Positions 1 through 13,216 of a stretch of DNA of 64,000 nucleotides are shown here, one piece after another. Every line of letters begins with the position of its first letter. The stretch's first letter is position 1. The translations under genes were made by a program, and so were the position numbers. The DNA is from Deinococcus actinosclerus (GTDB taxonomy: Bacteria > Deinococcota > Deinococci > Deinococcales > Deinococcaceae), in NCBI RefSeq assembly GCF_001507665.1, contig NZ_CP013910.1, positions 1,735,501 through 1,799,500 on the forward strand, read 5' to 3'. The notes below the pieces were generated by a model. That model was not told the origin of the DNA, ran no database searches, and saw only the letters and a list, made by a program, of their open reading frames with translations.

Positions 1-107
1 ACGTCGCTGGCCTTGTTGCTCGTCCAGCTGGCGGGGTACACGAAGGGCGCGGCAGACGCGGCCGAGGTCAGGGCCAGGGCGGTCATCAGGAACAGGGCTT
101 TTTTCAT
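1..107 (-). CDS. Secreted protein, 5' end only (possible solute-binding protein)
   Basis: Only the first 35 codons lie in the window; the gene runs off the left edge. It starts ATG after a GGAGG site 5 nt upstream. The N-terminus is a standard signal peptide (MKKALFLMTALALTSAASAA) followed by a mature start PFVYPASWTSN. That mature start reminds me of Deinococcus peptide/oligopeptide ABC transporter binding proteins, but too little is present to assign a family. A well-formed promoter lies about 90 nt upstream. Confidence 0.5.
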   Translation of the reverse strand, partial: MKKALFLMTALALTSAASAAPFVYPASWTSNKASD

Positions 108-197
108 GGGGTCCTCCAGGGTGCGTGAAAGGAAATACGACAAGCTCCGGCGCGCAGCCGGGGTGCTTGGTTCCAGATTTCGTTTTCCAGCGAGCTC

Positions 198-226
198 AAT
201 ATATGGATTGACTTAGCTTCGGTCAA
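198..226 (-). promoter_or_regulatory. Promoter of the truncated secreted-protein gene
   Basis: On the minus strand TTGACC (-35) is followed by a 17-nt spacer and TATATT (-10), which is close to the housekeeping sigma consensus. It points at the secreted-protein gene starting at 107 and predicts a 5' untranslated region of roughly 85 nt. Confidence 0.65.
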
Positions 227-380
227 GATTGCCAGAGCATTCTCATGAATTCAGCCCGCATAAGTATCCCACGCCTTACAATCGCCATCAAAATTCTATC
301 GGATCGGAGCATCCGCCAAGCACCCTACAAACAGTCAAAGCGAGACTCATCACATTCTCTTGCTTCAGACATGCATGAAG

Positions 381-407
381 AGTGCCGTTCCATATCGGAA
401 CGACACT
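381..407. promoter_or_regulatory. 11-bp inverted repeat in the secG downstream gap
   Basis: AGTGCCGTTCC and GGAACGACACT pair at 10 of 11 positions around an ATATC spacer. It lies in the 443-bp gap between secG and the first gene, which holds no convincing coding sequence. No T-tract follows on either strand, so it could be an operator or a weak terminator of secG transcription. Confidence 0.4.
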
Positions 408-468
408 GTGAATGACTCCACTTTCGCAGTTCTACGTTATTGGCCTGCACTACTGGAGACAGGTCACA

Positions 469-537
469 TCTCTACGGTACAGATGGCCCGGATTCAGCCC
501 TCCGGTCCCGGGTGCCTGCACCAAGCAGCCGTAGAGA
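469..537. other. Structured element just downstream of secG
   Basis: TCTCTACGG and its exact complement CCGTAGAGA close a 51-nt interval. On the minus strand that interval holds nested pairings (GGTG/CACC and CCCGG/CCGGG). It begins 14 nt after the secG stop. The closing stem resembles a tRNA acceptor stem, but there is no T-arm motif or CCA, so a tRNA is excluded. It may be a terminator, an mRNA 3' structure or a small RNA. Confidence 0.35.
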
Positions 538-550
538 ACTCTGCGCGCCC

Positions 551-775
551 CTACCTGGAAACGAGGTTGATCAGCAGGGCCAGGAGCATGAAGAAGCCGC
601 CCAGGACGCTGGTGATCCGGACGAGGCCGCCCTCGACCCCACGGCCGCCCAGCAGCGACCCGCCGGACGCCATGCTGGCCGACAGCCCCGCCTGCTTGGG
701 CACCTGGAGGAGCACGAAGAAGATCAGGCCCACGCAGACCAGAGCGAACAGCACAATGAACAGGGTCAGAATCAT
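551..775 (-). CDS. secG: Preprotein translocase subunit SecG
   Basis: A 74-residue protein of normal SecG length. Two hydrophobic segments (about residues 2-23 and 52-72) flank the typical Gly/Ser-rich cytosolic loop with GGSLLGGRG. SecG joins SecYE in the inner membrane and helps SecA-driven export. The ATG is preceded by AGAGG at a good distance. It stands alone, downstream of the same-strand DUF2227 gene, with a 99-nt gap that probably holds its promoter. Confidence 0.9.
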   Translation of the reverse strand: MILTLFIVLFALVCVGLIFFVLLQVPKQAGLSASMASGGSLLGGRGVEGGLVRITSVLGGFFMLLALLINLVSR

Positions 776-874
776 GAAAACCTCTTTCGGGCGTCCGGCC
801 CGCGCTGCATACCTGTATATTCATGCAGGGGCTCACCCGGCGCCGGGGCATTGTAGCGCGTCCGCGCCCGCATG

Positions 875-1399
875 TCAGCGGCCCCGGACCTTGCGGTACC
901 CCTTGCGCAGTCCGTGATCCGGCCGCACCCCATCCGCGATCAGGTGCAGCCACTGGCTCAGGTAGTAGCCCAGCAGCAGGGGCGCCACCAGTTTCCAGGC
1001 CACCGGCTGCGGCACGCTGGGCAGCGGCGCATCGGGCGCGACGAAGCGGATCAGGCCCGCGACCAGCGCCACGATCAGCGCCACGTACAGCAGGCGCGTC
1101 AGCGGCCCGATCAGCCAGCTGTGAGACCAGCCCCGGTGACTGAACAGCATGCCGTACGGCACCCACAGCGCGCCCAGGACGCCCCAGTGCCGTTTACTGT
1201 CCACCCGTCCCTCGGCCAGATCCAGATCCGGCGAGAGCAGGAAGGTACCGGCGGCGTAGGCCAGCGTGAAATTCAGCGCCTGGGCCGGCGTGATGATGAG
1301 CAGTTCCTGCCGCGCGGCGTACAGCGCGCCCGCCGCCAGCACGCTGTAGGCGGCGATATTGATCAGGTTGTGAACGCGTCCACTCGGCACGGGCGACAT
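875..1399 (-). CDS. DUF2227 family membrane protein (putative metal-binding)
   Basis: A protein of about 174 residues with several membrane spans. It has the features of DUF2227 proteins: an N-terminal SGRVHNLIN, then LLSPDLDL, then an HRGWSHS histidine cluster near the middle, and a C-terminal HLIADG. The conserved His and Asp residues explain the family name 'putative metal-binding protein'; the function is unknown. I prefer the ATG at 1399 (GGGGTGG upstream), which starts at the conserved SGRVH; an in-frame ATG at 1426 adds nine residues. It is divergent from the S8 protease gene. Confidence 0.75.
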   Translation of the reverse strand: MSPVPSGRVHNLINIAAYSVLAAGALYAARQELLIITPAQALNFTLAYAAGTFLLSPDLDLAEGRVDSKRHWGVLGALWVPYGMLFSHRGWSHSWLIGPLTRLLYVALIVALVAGLIRFVAPDAPLPSVPQPVAWKLVAPLLLGYYLSQWLHLIADGVRPDHGLRKGYRKVRGR

Positions 1400-1462
1400 T
1401 GTGCCACCCCGCGTCATCCTCTTCATGTGCGGTCAGCTTTCTTGCGGCATGCTGTAGGGCAC

Positions 1463-3565
1463 ATGACACACCTGTACCGCGCCGCCGGGCTTGTGGCCAT
1501 CGCCCTCGCCCTCTCCGCCTGCGATCAGCTGAGTTCGAAGTCGCCCCCGGACTCGGGCGCCCTGCAGGACCGCACGCTGGGTCTCGGGCTCAGCACGCAG
1601 CAGAAGGTCAACGTGCCGTTCGGCGGCTCCTGGCGCGTCACGGACTACCCAGACTGGCTGAAGGTGTCGCAGCAGGGCGGCACGGGCGCGGTCAGCTTCA
1701 CGCTGACGGCCGACCGGCAGCAGGCCACCCGGGTCACGGCCGATCAGGCCAGCCTGAGTGGCGTGATCAAGGTCAGCTGGACTTCGGGCGAGGGCAGCGC
1801 CGCACAGAACGGCACGGCCAGCTGGACGGTCACCGCGCAGCAGTACGAACTCACGGGCCGCGCGGCGCTGCCCGCGCAGGTGACCGGCACCGATCTGGTC
1901 ACGTCGGCCGCGCGGCCGGCAGCCGGGACCGTAGCGCCGCGCGGCGTGATCGTGAAATACCGGTCCGGCGCGCTGGAGACGCAGGCCACGGGCACCTCGG
2001 CACGGACCGCGCCGGGGCAGGGGGGCGCCAGCCGCGCCGCGGCCCTGGGGGCCCAGCGGCTGACCGGCGCGGGGCTGACGGTCACCCGCCGCGCACCCCT
2101 GGGCGAGCGCAGCGCCGCACTGGACGTGCGTGACGTCCCGGCGGCACTGGCCGCCCTGCGCGCCGATCCGAACGTCGAGTACGCCGTCCCGAACGTCGTG
2201 CTGCACACGCAGGCGACCCTGGCGCAGCCGGTGACGCCCGCAGATCAGTTTGCCCCGCTCCAGTGGGCCTACCCGCTGCTGGGGTACGGCGCCGTGTGGC
2301 GTGACATGGAAGCCGGGGGGTACACCCGGGCGATCACGGTGGCCGTGGTGGACAGCGGCGTGCGGTTCGACCACCCCGACCTGCAGGGGCAGCTGTGGCA
2401 ACCCGGCGAGGGCGCGCTGGACGTCCTGACCGATCCCCAGAACGGTGACGGGGACGGCGCCGACACCGACGCCACCGATCCCGCGACCCCCGGCCGCACC
2501 GGCGGCAGCCACGGCACGCACGTGAGCGGCATCATCGCCGCGCGCTGGGGAACGAACGCGGGCGTCTGCGCCGGATGCAGCCCGTCGGGCGTGGTGGGCG
2601 CCAGCTACAAGGCGAACGTGAAGGTGCTGCCCGTGCGCGTGATCGACTCCAGCGGGGATGCCACCAGCGAGGACGTGGCGCTGGGCATCCGCTACGCGGC
2701 GGGGCTGCCGGTCGTGATCGGCGGGACGACCTACCGGACGGCGCACGCCGCGCAGGTCATCAACCTCAGCCTGGGCGGGGAGGTCAGCGCGGACGAGGCC
2801 CGGCCCATGTGCGAGGCGATCGCGGACGCCCGCGCGGCCGGGGCCCTGGTCGTGGCCGCCGCCGGGAACGGCTACGGCACCGCGCCGTACTACCCGGCCG
2901 CCTGCGAGGGCGCGGTGTCGGTCGCCAGCGTCACCCTCTCCGGCGCCAGCGCCCCTATGCACTCGCCCTTCAGCAACGCGTACCCGCAGGTGCAGCTGGC
3001 TGCCCCCGGCGGCGCCGATCCCTACAGCGGCGCGAAGTTCAACGGCGGCACCTTCAATGGCGCCGCGTTCCCGGACGTGATCCTCTCGACCAGCTGGGAC
3101 TACAGCAAGAACGTCCCCAACTACGAGGCGGAGGTCGGCACCAGTCAGGCCAGCCCGCAGGTGGCGGCCCTGGCGGCGCTGATGCTGAGTAAGGGCGTCA
3201 CGACCGGCGCGGACGACACGCTGACCCGCCTGCGCGAGACCGCCACCGACCTGGGTGCCGCCGGGCGCGACAACCTGTTCGGCTTCGGCATGATCAACGC
3301 GGCGGCCGCCCTGAACGCCCCGGCGGTCAGCAACGCCTTCGGTCTGCGGGTGCAGAGCAGCCGCGGCCTGAGCTTCCAGCCGAAGCTGGACAGTACCGGC
3401 GCGTTCCGGGCCTACCTGGGGGACGGCACCTACCGCGTGACGGCGGGCACGGACGCGAACGGCAACGGCGTCTACGGCGAGAGTGGCGAGACCCGTGACG
3501 AGCGCAGCGCGGCCCTGGGCGAGGCGACCCCGAAGGTGGAGCTGGGCACCCTGATTCCTCGCTGA
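1463..3565 (+). CDS. Secreted S8 (subtilisin-like) serine protease, lipoprotein
   Basis: A 700-residue protein. A lipoprotein signal (LALSAC) is followed by a Ser/Thr-rich N-terminal region of about 200 residues and an I9-like propeptide segment. The subtilase domain then runs from about residue 275 to 620. The triad is visible: Asp about 297 in VVDSG, His about 350 in SHGTHVSG, Ser about 561 in GTSQASP (Gln replaces the usual Met). A C-terminal region of about 75 residues holds a DANGNG motif like a calcium or dockerin-type turn. It should be anchored outside the cell and degrade protein. The ATG at 1463 was chosen because the signal peptide begins there. Confidence 0.88.
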   Translation: MTHLYRAAGLVAIALALSACDQLSSKSPPDSGALQDRTLGLGLSTQQKVNVPFGGSWRVTDYPDWLKVSQQGGTGAVSFTLTADRQQATRVTADQASLSGVIKVSWTSGEGSAAQNGTASWTVTAQQYELTGRAALPAQVTGTDLVTSAARPAAGTVAPRGVIVKYRSGALETQATGTSARTAPGQGGASRAAALGAQRLTGAGLTVTRRAPLGERSAALDVRDVPAALAALRADPNVEYAVPNVVLHTQATLAQPVTPADQFAPLQWAYPLLGYGAVWRDMEAGGYTRAITVAVVDSGVRFDHPDLQGQLWQPGEGALDVLTDPQNGDGDGADTDATDPATPGRTGGSHGTHVSGIIAARWGTNAGVCAGCSPSGVVGASYKANVKVLPVRVIDSSGDATSEDVALGIRYAAGLPVVIGGTTYRTAHAAQVINLSLGGEVSADEARPMCEAIADARAAGALVVAAAGNGYGTAPYYPAACEGAVSVASVTLSGASAPMHSPFSNAYPQVQLAAPGGADPYSGAKFNGGTFNGAAFPDVILSTSWDYSKNVPNYEAEVGTSQASPQVAALAALMLSKGVTTGADDTLTRLRETATDLGAAGRDNLFGFGMINAAAALNAPAVSNAFGLRVQSSRGLSFQPKLDSTGAFRAYLGDGTYRVTAGTDANGNGVYGESGETRDERSAALGEATPKVELGTLIPR

Positions 3566-3567
3566 GC

Positions 3568-3624
3568 CAGACAGCGCCGGGACGCGAGCACCCAGTCAGG
3601 GTCATCGCGTCCCGGCGCTGTCTG
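3568..3624. terminator. Bidirectional terminator between convergent genes
   Basis: A perfect 20-bp inverted repeat (arms 3568-3587 and 3605-3624, 17-nt loop) begins 3 nt after the protease stop and ends 3 nt before the stop of the convergent reductase gene. It has no long T-run but can serve both strands. Confidence 0.8.
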
Positions 3625-3626
3625 CG

Positions 3627-4628
<1,002 letters not shown>

Positions 4629-4756
4629 GCGGGGTGCCTCCTGTGAATGTGGTGCCCCCAGCCTACCCTCCGGCCCGCGCCGCTGCGGGGCGCACACGAA
4701 AGGTGGGACAGGCGTCCCGGCGTAGAGCGGGGTGTGTTATCCTCCCAACTGCTATG

Positions 4757-4818
4757 GAGCCTCCCAGTTCCGGCTCACGTACCGCGCCCGGAGAACACCG
4801 CCCGAGGGCGGCGTTTTT
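4757..4818 (+). promoter_or_regulatory. Leader RNA with terminator-like hairpin before corC
   Basis: Within the 300-bp gap upstream of the CorC-like gene are a GAGCC/GGCTC hairpin (4757-4776) and a CCGCC-CGAG-GGCGG hairpin followed by CGTTTTT (4798-4818), a terminator form. An extra CGCCC at 4785-4789 could compete for the GGGCG arm. It lies about 110 nt before the start codon, so it may control read-through. It matches no riboswitch class I recognise. Confidence 0.45.
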
Positions 4819-4928
4819 GCCGTGGCACACAACCGACGGTCACCGACGCACCCGCCTGAACGATCCGGCGGGGCGGGCAGCTTGCGCCTTGCGGATGACC
4901 CTGACGCGACCCTGGAGCGCGTCCCTAC

Positions 4929-6255
<1,327 letters not shown>

Positions 6256-6263
<8 letters not shown>

Positions 6264-6699
6264 CGCCAACGCACTGAACCTGACCCCCGACCCCCAGCTG
6301 CTCGAGGGCGCGAAAGCCGCCTTCAGGCAGGCGTACGCGCCGTACAGCAAGTTCCACGTGGGCTCGGCGCTGCGCACCCGTGACGGCCGCGTGTTCTTCG
6401 GCGCGAACGTCGAGAACGCCAGCTACGGCCTGGGCCGCTGCGCCGAGCAGAGCGCCGTGCAGGCCATGGCCACCGCCGGCGAACGCGACTTCACCGACAT
6501 CGTCGTGTACTCCGAGGCGACCCCGCCCGCCAGCCCGTGCGGCGCGTGCCGGCAGGTGCTGTACGAGTTCGCGCCGGACGCCCGCGTGGTGTGCGTGAAC
6601 CAGCACGGCGACATCGTCAGCGGGTACGTCCGCGACTTCCTGCCCCACGGCTTCCGCCTGGAGCAGCGCGACGACGGGCACGATGTCGGCACGGAATAA
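6256..6699 (+). CDS. cdd: Cytidine deaminase
   Basis: A 147-residue homotetrameric-type cytidine deaminase, which deaminates (deoxy)cytidine to (deoxy)uridine in pyrimidine salvage. Visible motifs are FHVGSAL, NVENASYG, the catalytic CAE (Cys zinc ligand and Glu) and PCGACRQ (two Cys zinc ligands). The start ATG overlaps the last codons of the CorC-like gene, so translation is probably coupled. A strong hairpin follows the stop. Confidence 0.93.
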
Positions 6700-6707
6700 G
6701 GCCTGAC

Positions 6708-6749
6708 AGAGCGGCGCGCCGGGGGAGTGTTCCCCGTCGCGCCGCCTCT
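6708..6749. terminator. Bidirectional terminator after cdd and ggt
   Basis: AGAGCGGCGCG pairs with CGCGCCGCCTCT, and an inner GGGGG/TTCCCC pairing strengthens it. It sits between the convergent cdd and gamma-glutamyltransferase genes. Confidence 0.7.
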
Positions 6750-6802
6750 ATCTACGTCATGTCCACTCGGTCAGCCTTCAGCCTCTCCCCTGCCGCTTGT
6801 GC

Positions 6803-8407
<1,605 letters not shown>

Positions 8408-8455
8408 GCGCGCAGCCTAGCGCGTGCCCGGCGCTGGCAGCGGGGGCTGGTCGGG

Positions 8456-8737
8456 TCAGCTGAACAGCGGGCCGAGGTCGGTCAGGCGCCCGGTGGGCTG
8501 CGCGGGCCCGAAGGTGTAGCTGCCGAACACGCTGAGGAACTCTCCGTGCGTGAGGTCGCGGGTCTGGCCGCTGGGACCGGTGGCCTGCACGGTCTCGCCG
8601 CGCGCGGTGAGCGAGTACTCGCCCAGTTCGCGCACGGCGGCCTTGCGGCCCCGCCCGGTGTGCAGCAGGGCCTGCACGCGGTATTCGCGGCCGCCGCGTT
8701 CGTTCAGGAAGGTGAGGAGGTCTGCGGGCGACAGCAT
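8456..8737 (-). CDS. Hypothetical protein
   Basis: A short protein of about 93 residues that I cannot assign to a family. It starts MLSPADLLTFLNERGG, is mixed alpha/beta in character and has no signal peptide or membrane span. A GTG at 8773 would add 12 residues. I prefer the ATG at 8737, which has TATGCT 9 nt upstream, but this is uncertain. It lies 49 nt downstream of lysZ on the same strand and may be co-transcribed with it. Confidence 0.55.
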   Translation of the reverse strand: MLSPADLLTFLNERGGREYRVQALLHTGRGRKAAVRELGEYSLTARGETVQATGPSGQTRDLTHGEFLSVFGSYTFGPAQPTGRLTDLGPLFS

Positions 8738-8785
8738 GGGCGCGTCAGCATAGCGTACCCGGCCGTCCCCCACCCGCTGCGCGCG

Positions 8786-9589
<804 letters not shown>

Positions 9590-9596
9590 ACCCGGC

Positions 9597-9626
9597 ATCC
9601 TAGCGCATGACAGGAAGACGGGTCAA
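9597..9626 (-). promoter_or_regulatory. Leaderless promoter of lysZ
   Basis: TTGACC, an 18-nt spacer and TAGGAT are followed by only 7 nt before the ATG at 9589. This spacing predicts a transcript starting at or within a base or two of the start codon. Confidence 0.65.
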
Positions 9627-9633
9627 ACTCTTA

Positions 9634-9966
9634 TCAATTGAAAATGGCGGGCAGGAGAATCAAGCCTGCCACGATCAGCACATCGGCCAGCGCCCACGCC
9701 AGCGCAATCCGGCGGAACACCCGCTGGTACGCGACCTTGCGGGTCTTGTGCCGGAAAGCCCGCTGCGCCAGCCACGACCCCAGCCAGCCGCCCCGCGCCT
9801 CCAGGGCGTGCAGCTCCCGCTCGGGGGTGCGGGTGCGGCCCTGCCCCTCGGCCGCCAGGCCCTTGTCCCGCCACATCGCCACGAAGGCGACCAGTCCCCA
9901 CACGACCTGCCACGCCAGGATCAGGCGCAGCAGCAGCGCCACCACGCCCGGTAGATCGCCCGGCAC
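9634..9966 (-). CDS. DUF1294 family membrane protein
   Basis: A 110-residue protein with hydrophobic segments near residues 8-30 and 88-108. Between them is the DUF1294 signature region with WRDK, RTPERELHALEARGGW and HKTRK. The function of the family is unknown. It starts GTG directly after the ispH stop codon (TAG then GTG, no gap), so it is co-transcribed with and probably translated by ribosomes finishing ispH. Confidence 0.78.
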   Translation of the reverse strand: MPGDLPGVVALLLRLILAWQVVWGLVAFVAMWRDKGLAAEGQGRTRTPERELHALEARGGWLGSWLAQRAFRHKTRKVAYQRVFRRIALAWALADVLIVAGLILLPAIFN

Positions 9967-10962
9967 CTACTGCATGGTGCGCGGCAGCGCCTGGGTGGGA
10001 AGGATCTTCCTCGGCTCGCGGAACTCGATGTTCTCCCACTCGCCCTCCTCGACGACCTCCAGGGCCGGGTTCAGCGCGCGGAAGTGCGCCACGACCTCCT
10101 GCACCAGATCGTCCGGGGTGCTCGCCGCACTCGTGATCCCCACAGAGCGCACGCCCGTGAAGTCCACGCCCGCGAGGTCCGCCGCCGTCTCCAGCCGCAC
10201 CGAACGGCCGCACTCGGCCTGCGCGAGTTCCAGCAGCCTCATGCCGTTGCTGCTGTGCGTGCTCGTCAGGACCAGAAACAGGTCCACGTGCGGCGCGATA
10301 GCCTTCACAGCGTCCTGGCGGTTCTTCGTGGCGTAGCACAGGTCCTCGCTGGGCGGCACCACCAGCGCCGGGAAACGCCCCTTGAGGATCTCGATGGTGC
10401 GCCGGGTGTCGTCCACGCTGAGGGTCGTCTGGGTGAGTACCACCAGCCGCTCCGGGTCCGGCACCTGCACCGTGTGCGGATCGGCCAGCCCCTCGCCGGT
10501 CTTGCCGAGCACGCCCACCACGATGGTCGCCTCGGGCGCCTCGCCGCGCGTGCCGATGACCTCCTGATGGCGGGCGCTGTCGCCGATCAGCAGGATCGTG
10601 TAGCCCTCACGGGCGTACTTCTTCGCCTCGGTGTGCACCTTCGTGACGAGCGGGCAGGTCGCGTCGATGGTCGCCAGCCCCAGCGCCCGCGCCCGCTCGC
10701 GCACGGCGGGGCTGATGCCGTGCGCGCTGAACACCACGGTCTCGCCCCCCTGCGGCAGGGCCTCCACGCTGTCCAGATCCTCCACGAAGTGCACGCCGTA
10801 GCCGGATTCCAGCCGGTCCACGACCGTGTGGTTGTGCACGATGGAGTGGTACACCGTCACCGGTTTCGCTTCGGTCTGCGCGGCCTTCTCGACCGCCTGA
10901 ATGGCCATCACGACCCCCGCGCAGAAGCCGCGGGGTTTGGCCAGATGAATCCGCTCGATCAT
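9967..10962 (-). CDS. ispH: 4-hydroxy-3-methylbut-2-enyl diphosphate reductase
   Basis: A 331-residue iron-sulfur enzyme for the last step of the MEP pathway, giving IPP and DMAPP. The three cluster cysteines are visible in RGFCAGV (near residue 13), ATCPLVTK and [19 protein letters not shown] belongs to the substrate site. The long upstream extension of the open frame is not part of the protein: conservation begins at [16 protein letters not shown], and a leaderless promoter precedes that ATG. Confidence 0.93.
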   Translation of the reverse strand: MIERIHLAKPRGFCAGVVMAIQAVEKAAQTEAKPVTVYHSIVHNHTVVDRLESGYGVHFVEDLDSVEALPQGGETVVFSAHGISPAVRERARALGLATIDATCPLVTKVHTEAKKYAREGYTILLIGDSARHQEVIGTRGEAPEATIVVGVLGKTGEGLADPHTVQVPDPERLVVLTQTTLSVDDTRRTIEILKGRFPALVVPPSEDLCYATKNRQDAVKAIAPHVDLFLVLTSTHSSNGMRLLELAQAECGRSVRLETAADLAGVDFTGVRSVGITSAASTPDDLVQEVVAHFRALNPALEVVEEGEWENIEFREPRKILPTQALPRTMQ

Positions 10963-10969
10963 GCCGCCC

Positions 10970-10975
10970 AGTGTA
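10970..10975 (-). promoter_or_regulatory. Leaderless -10 box of ispH
   Basis: TACACT followed by 7 nt and the ispH ATG. The same hexamer and spacing occur before mocR, vanW and recN in this window. No good -35 is visible. Confidence 0.5.
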
Positions 10976-11153
10976 GAGCGCGTTCCAGCCGGGAACCGTG
11001 CGCCCGCGCGCCGGTTCAGGGGAAGCTGTCCGCCCTCGGGCAGCAGGTGGGGCGTCAAGCCGGTCTGGACCTCTCCGGGGGTGCTCTGCCCCTCAGCCGT
11101 GAAAAACCTTATCGGCATCTTCATGAGAGCGCTCCTACACTGACCCTCAGCCC

Positions 11154-11582
11154 ATGACAGTCGCTGCCTTCGTGCATCCCTTCAACCCCTCCCAGTCAGT
11201 TCTCGTCTGTCGCGCCGCCCACCTCTCCCCCGCCATGCAGGTCAAACTCATTGCCCTCGCGCTCAGGGACGGGTATCAGGTCGTCGTGGTCGGCCAGCGC
11301 CACCCGGACCTGAGTCAGGCGCTGGGCACGCCCACGCCCGCCTGCACGCCCGACGCCATCCACGCCGATCTCGTCGAGGCCCCCAGCGCCCAGCACGCGC
11401 TGGCCCACGTGCGCTGCACGCCGCGCAACACCTTCATCCTGCACACGGCAGGCGACGTGATCGGGATGTACGCGGCAGTCCTGGTGCGCCCGGGGACGCC
11501 CGCCAGCGTGCCCGCCCCGCCCGATCCCCCCGCCCCGCCGCGCCGGTGGGATGGCCGCGTGGGCCGTCACGCCGCGTACTGA
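11154..11582 (+). CDS. Hypothetical protein
   Basis: A 142-residue protein I do not recognise. Residues 1-110 look like a compact alpha/beta domain with strands [10 protein letters not shown] and [12 protein letters not shown]. The last 30 residues are Pro/Arg-rich and probably disordered. It has no signal peptide or membrane span. It is divergent from ispH across 191 nt; a TACACT box lies 12 nt before the ATG, which could give a very short leader. Codon use resembles its neighbours, so I think it is real. Confidence 0.55.
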   Translation: MTVAAFVHPFNPSQSVLVCRAAHLSPAMQVKLIALALRDGYQVVVVGQRHPDLSQALGTPTPACTPDAIHADLVEAPSAQHALAHVRCTPRNTFILHTAGDVIGMYAAVLVRPGTPASVPAPPDPPAPPRRWDGRVGRHAAY

Positions 11583-11611
11583 CCGGACGATGGAACCACT
11601 GCCATCAGGAG

Positions 11612-13075
11612 TCAGGGCGCCGCGCGGGTGATGCGGGCCAGCCAGGACTCGGCCGGCACCGGGACACTGCTGGTCGTCCAGGCCTGCTCGAAACTGCGCT
11701 CCTGGGCCGCCACGGCGGCCGCGTTCCCGGTCGCCAGGGCCGCCTCGGCCAGCCCGGCGCTCCCCCACGCGCTGAAGTGGAAGTTCATGCTGCCCGCCAC
11801 GACGAGCGCGTGATCCACGGTCATCACCTTGCTGTGCATCCTGAACGTGCTGTAGTGCGCCTCGAAGCGGTCCTCCAGGCCCCGGCGGCGCAGTTCGCGG
11901 CGCATCAAGGCCACGCCGGTGCGGTTGGCCGGTTTCCCGAACCCGTAATCCACGACCAGCAGCCGCACGTGCACGCCCCGCTCCATGGCCGACAGCAGGG
12001 CCGGGAAGTACACCGGTAGCCGATCCAGGGTGCAGGGATCAGGGTTCAGGTAGCCGAACCAGCAGTCCAGCCCCGGACTGAAATCCGCCTGCATCAGGTC
12101 GATGCTCTGGCGCGCCGCGCCGATCAGGGCGAGGTGCGCGCGATCCGCGAAATCCTCCCCGGCGGTGCGGCGGTACAGCACGAAGGCCCGGTCCGGTCCG
12201 GCCGTGACGGCGCGGGCGGCCGGTGCCGGGTGAGAGGGGGACTGCGGCGTCACGAGGGCGCAGCGCGCCGCCACGTCCCCGGGGGCCACCTCGTCCGGGC
12301 AGCGCAGTTCGTCACTGTGCCGCCACAGGTCGTCGAAGACCGCCACACCCTCCTGCGCAGCCGGGCCGCGCACCCGCAGGCCGGTGTCGTGCAGCGCCAG
12401 ACCGCCGGGCTCGCCCAGCGGCAGGTGCCAGCCCGTGAAGTTGTAGCCGCTGACCGTCAGATCCTGCCCGTCGATCACGTGCAGTTTCACGTGACTGTGC
12501 GGCAGGTAGGCGTAGTTCAGGAGCGTGACCGTCCAGCCCACGCGGGCATCACCCAGGGGCACGCCTGCCGCCCGCAGGGCGCGGGCGAGCCCCAGCACCT
12601 GCGCGGTGCCCGCCGGATCGTTCAGCTGCGGGTAATTGCCCAGCAGCACGCGGACGGTCATGCCCTGCGGATACGCGGCGGGGTCGGCCTGCACGCGGCG
12701 GTACAGGTCGCGGGCCGCCTGCACGAAGGTGTCCCCGGGGCGCCCTGGGTCGCTTTCCCACTCCATGCTCGTGAGCAGCACCTCGGCCCGGGCGGACTGC
12801 ATCTCGGCCGCGAGCACCTCATAGGCGTCCTGCGGGCTGTCCAGGTCGCGGGGGGTACGCACGAAGCCCAGCACCTCGTTCCCGCAGGACAGGTCGGGGC
12901 CACCGCGCGCGCGGTCCAGGGTCCACAGCACCCGCTCCAGCGGGGCGTCCGGCGGGGCGCAGATCTGCGGGGCGGGCGTGACGGGCGGCGCAGCCGGGCC
13001 GAGGAACAGCGGGAGGCGCGCGGCGTGCGCCCCGGCAGGCAGCAGCAGGGCAAGGAGCAGGAGGGCGGCGCGCAT
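11612..13075 (-). CDS. Secreted phospholipase D-like protein
   Basis: A 487-residue protein with a cleavable signal peptide (MRAALLLLALLLPAGAHA) and two HKD motifs, HVKLHVID (about residue 200) and HSKVMTVD (about residue 415), each followed by the expected Ser/Asn-rich turn (SGYN, GSMNF). This is the pseudo-dimeric phospholipase D/nuclease superfamily. Members hydrolyse phosphodiesters of lipids or nucleic acids; the substrate is unknown. Several cysteines fit an exported, disulfide-bonded enzyme. TAGCCT lies 9 nt before the ATG. Confidence 0.83.
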   Translation of the reverse strand: MRAALLLLALLLPAGAHAARLPLFLGPAAPPVTPAPQICAPPDAPLERVLWTLDRARGGPDLSCGNEVLGFVRTPRDLDSPQDAYEVLAAEMQSARAEVLLTSMEWESDPGRPGDTFVQAARDLYRRVQADPAAYPQGMTVRVLLGNYPQLNDPAGTAQVLGLARALRAAGVPLGDARVGWTVTLLNYAYLPHSHVKLHVIDGQDLTVSGYNFTGWHLPLGEPGGLALHDTGLRVRGPAAQEGVAVFDDLWRHSDELRCPDEVAPGDVAARCALVTPQSPSHPAPAARAVTAGPDRAFVLYRRTAGEDFADRAHLALIGAARQSIDLMQADFSPGLDCWFGYLNPDPCTLDRLPVYFPALLSAMERGVHVRLLVVDYGFGKPANRTGVALMRRELRRRGLEDRFEAHYSTFRMHSKVMTVDHALVVAGSMNFHFSAWGSAGLAEAALATGNAAAVAAQERSFEQAWTTSSVPVPAESWLARITRAAP

Positions 13076-13169
13076 CTGCCCGGCAGGCTAGTGCCCGCAC
13101 GCCGTGACCACCAGCGCATCTGCATGAGAGACCTGAACAGACTCTTGAGAGACCCGCCCCAGACCAGAC

Positions 13170-13198
13170 AGAGGGGCGCCGTCACCGCGCGCCCCTCT
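13170..13198. terminator. Terminator after the PlsY/AAR-like gene
   Basis: AGAGGGGCGC and GCGCCCCTCT form a perfect 10-bp stem 20 nt downstream of the gene ending at 13217 (minus strand). It lies before the next same-strand gene, so it should separate their transcripts. Confidence 0.65.
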
Positions 13199-13216
13199 GG
13201 ATCCATTGCAGGCGGG

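Noticed and set aside
469..537. Possible tRNA because of a 7-9 bp closing stem
   Set aside because: No anticodon arm in place, no GGTTCRANYCC T-arm, no CCA and the closing stem sits at the wrong distance.
4796..4818. Known Mn2+ or Mg2+ riboswitch before the CorC-like gene
   Set aside because: The conserved loops of the yybP-ykoY and M-box classes are not present; only a generic terminator-type hairpin is seen.
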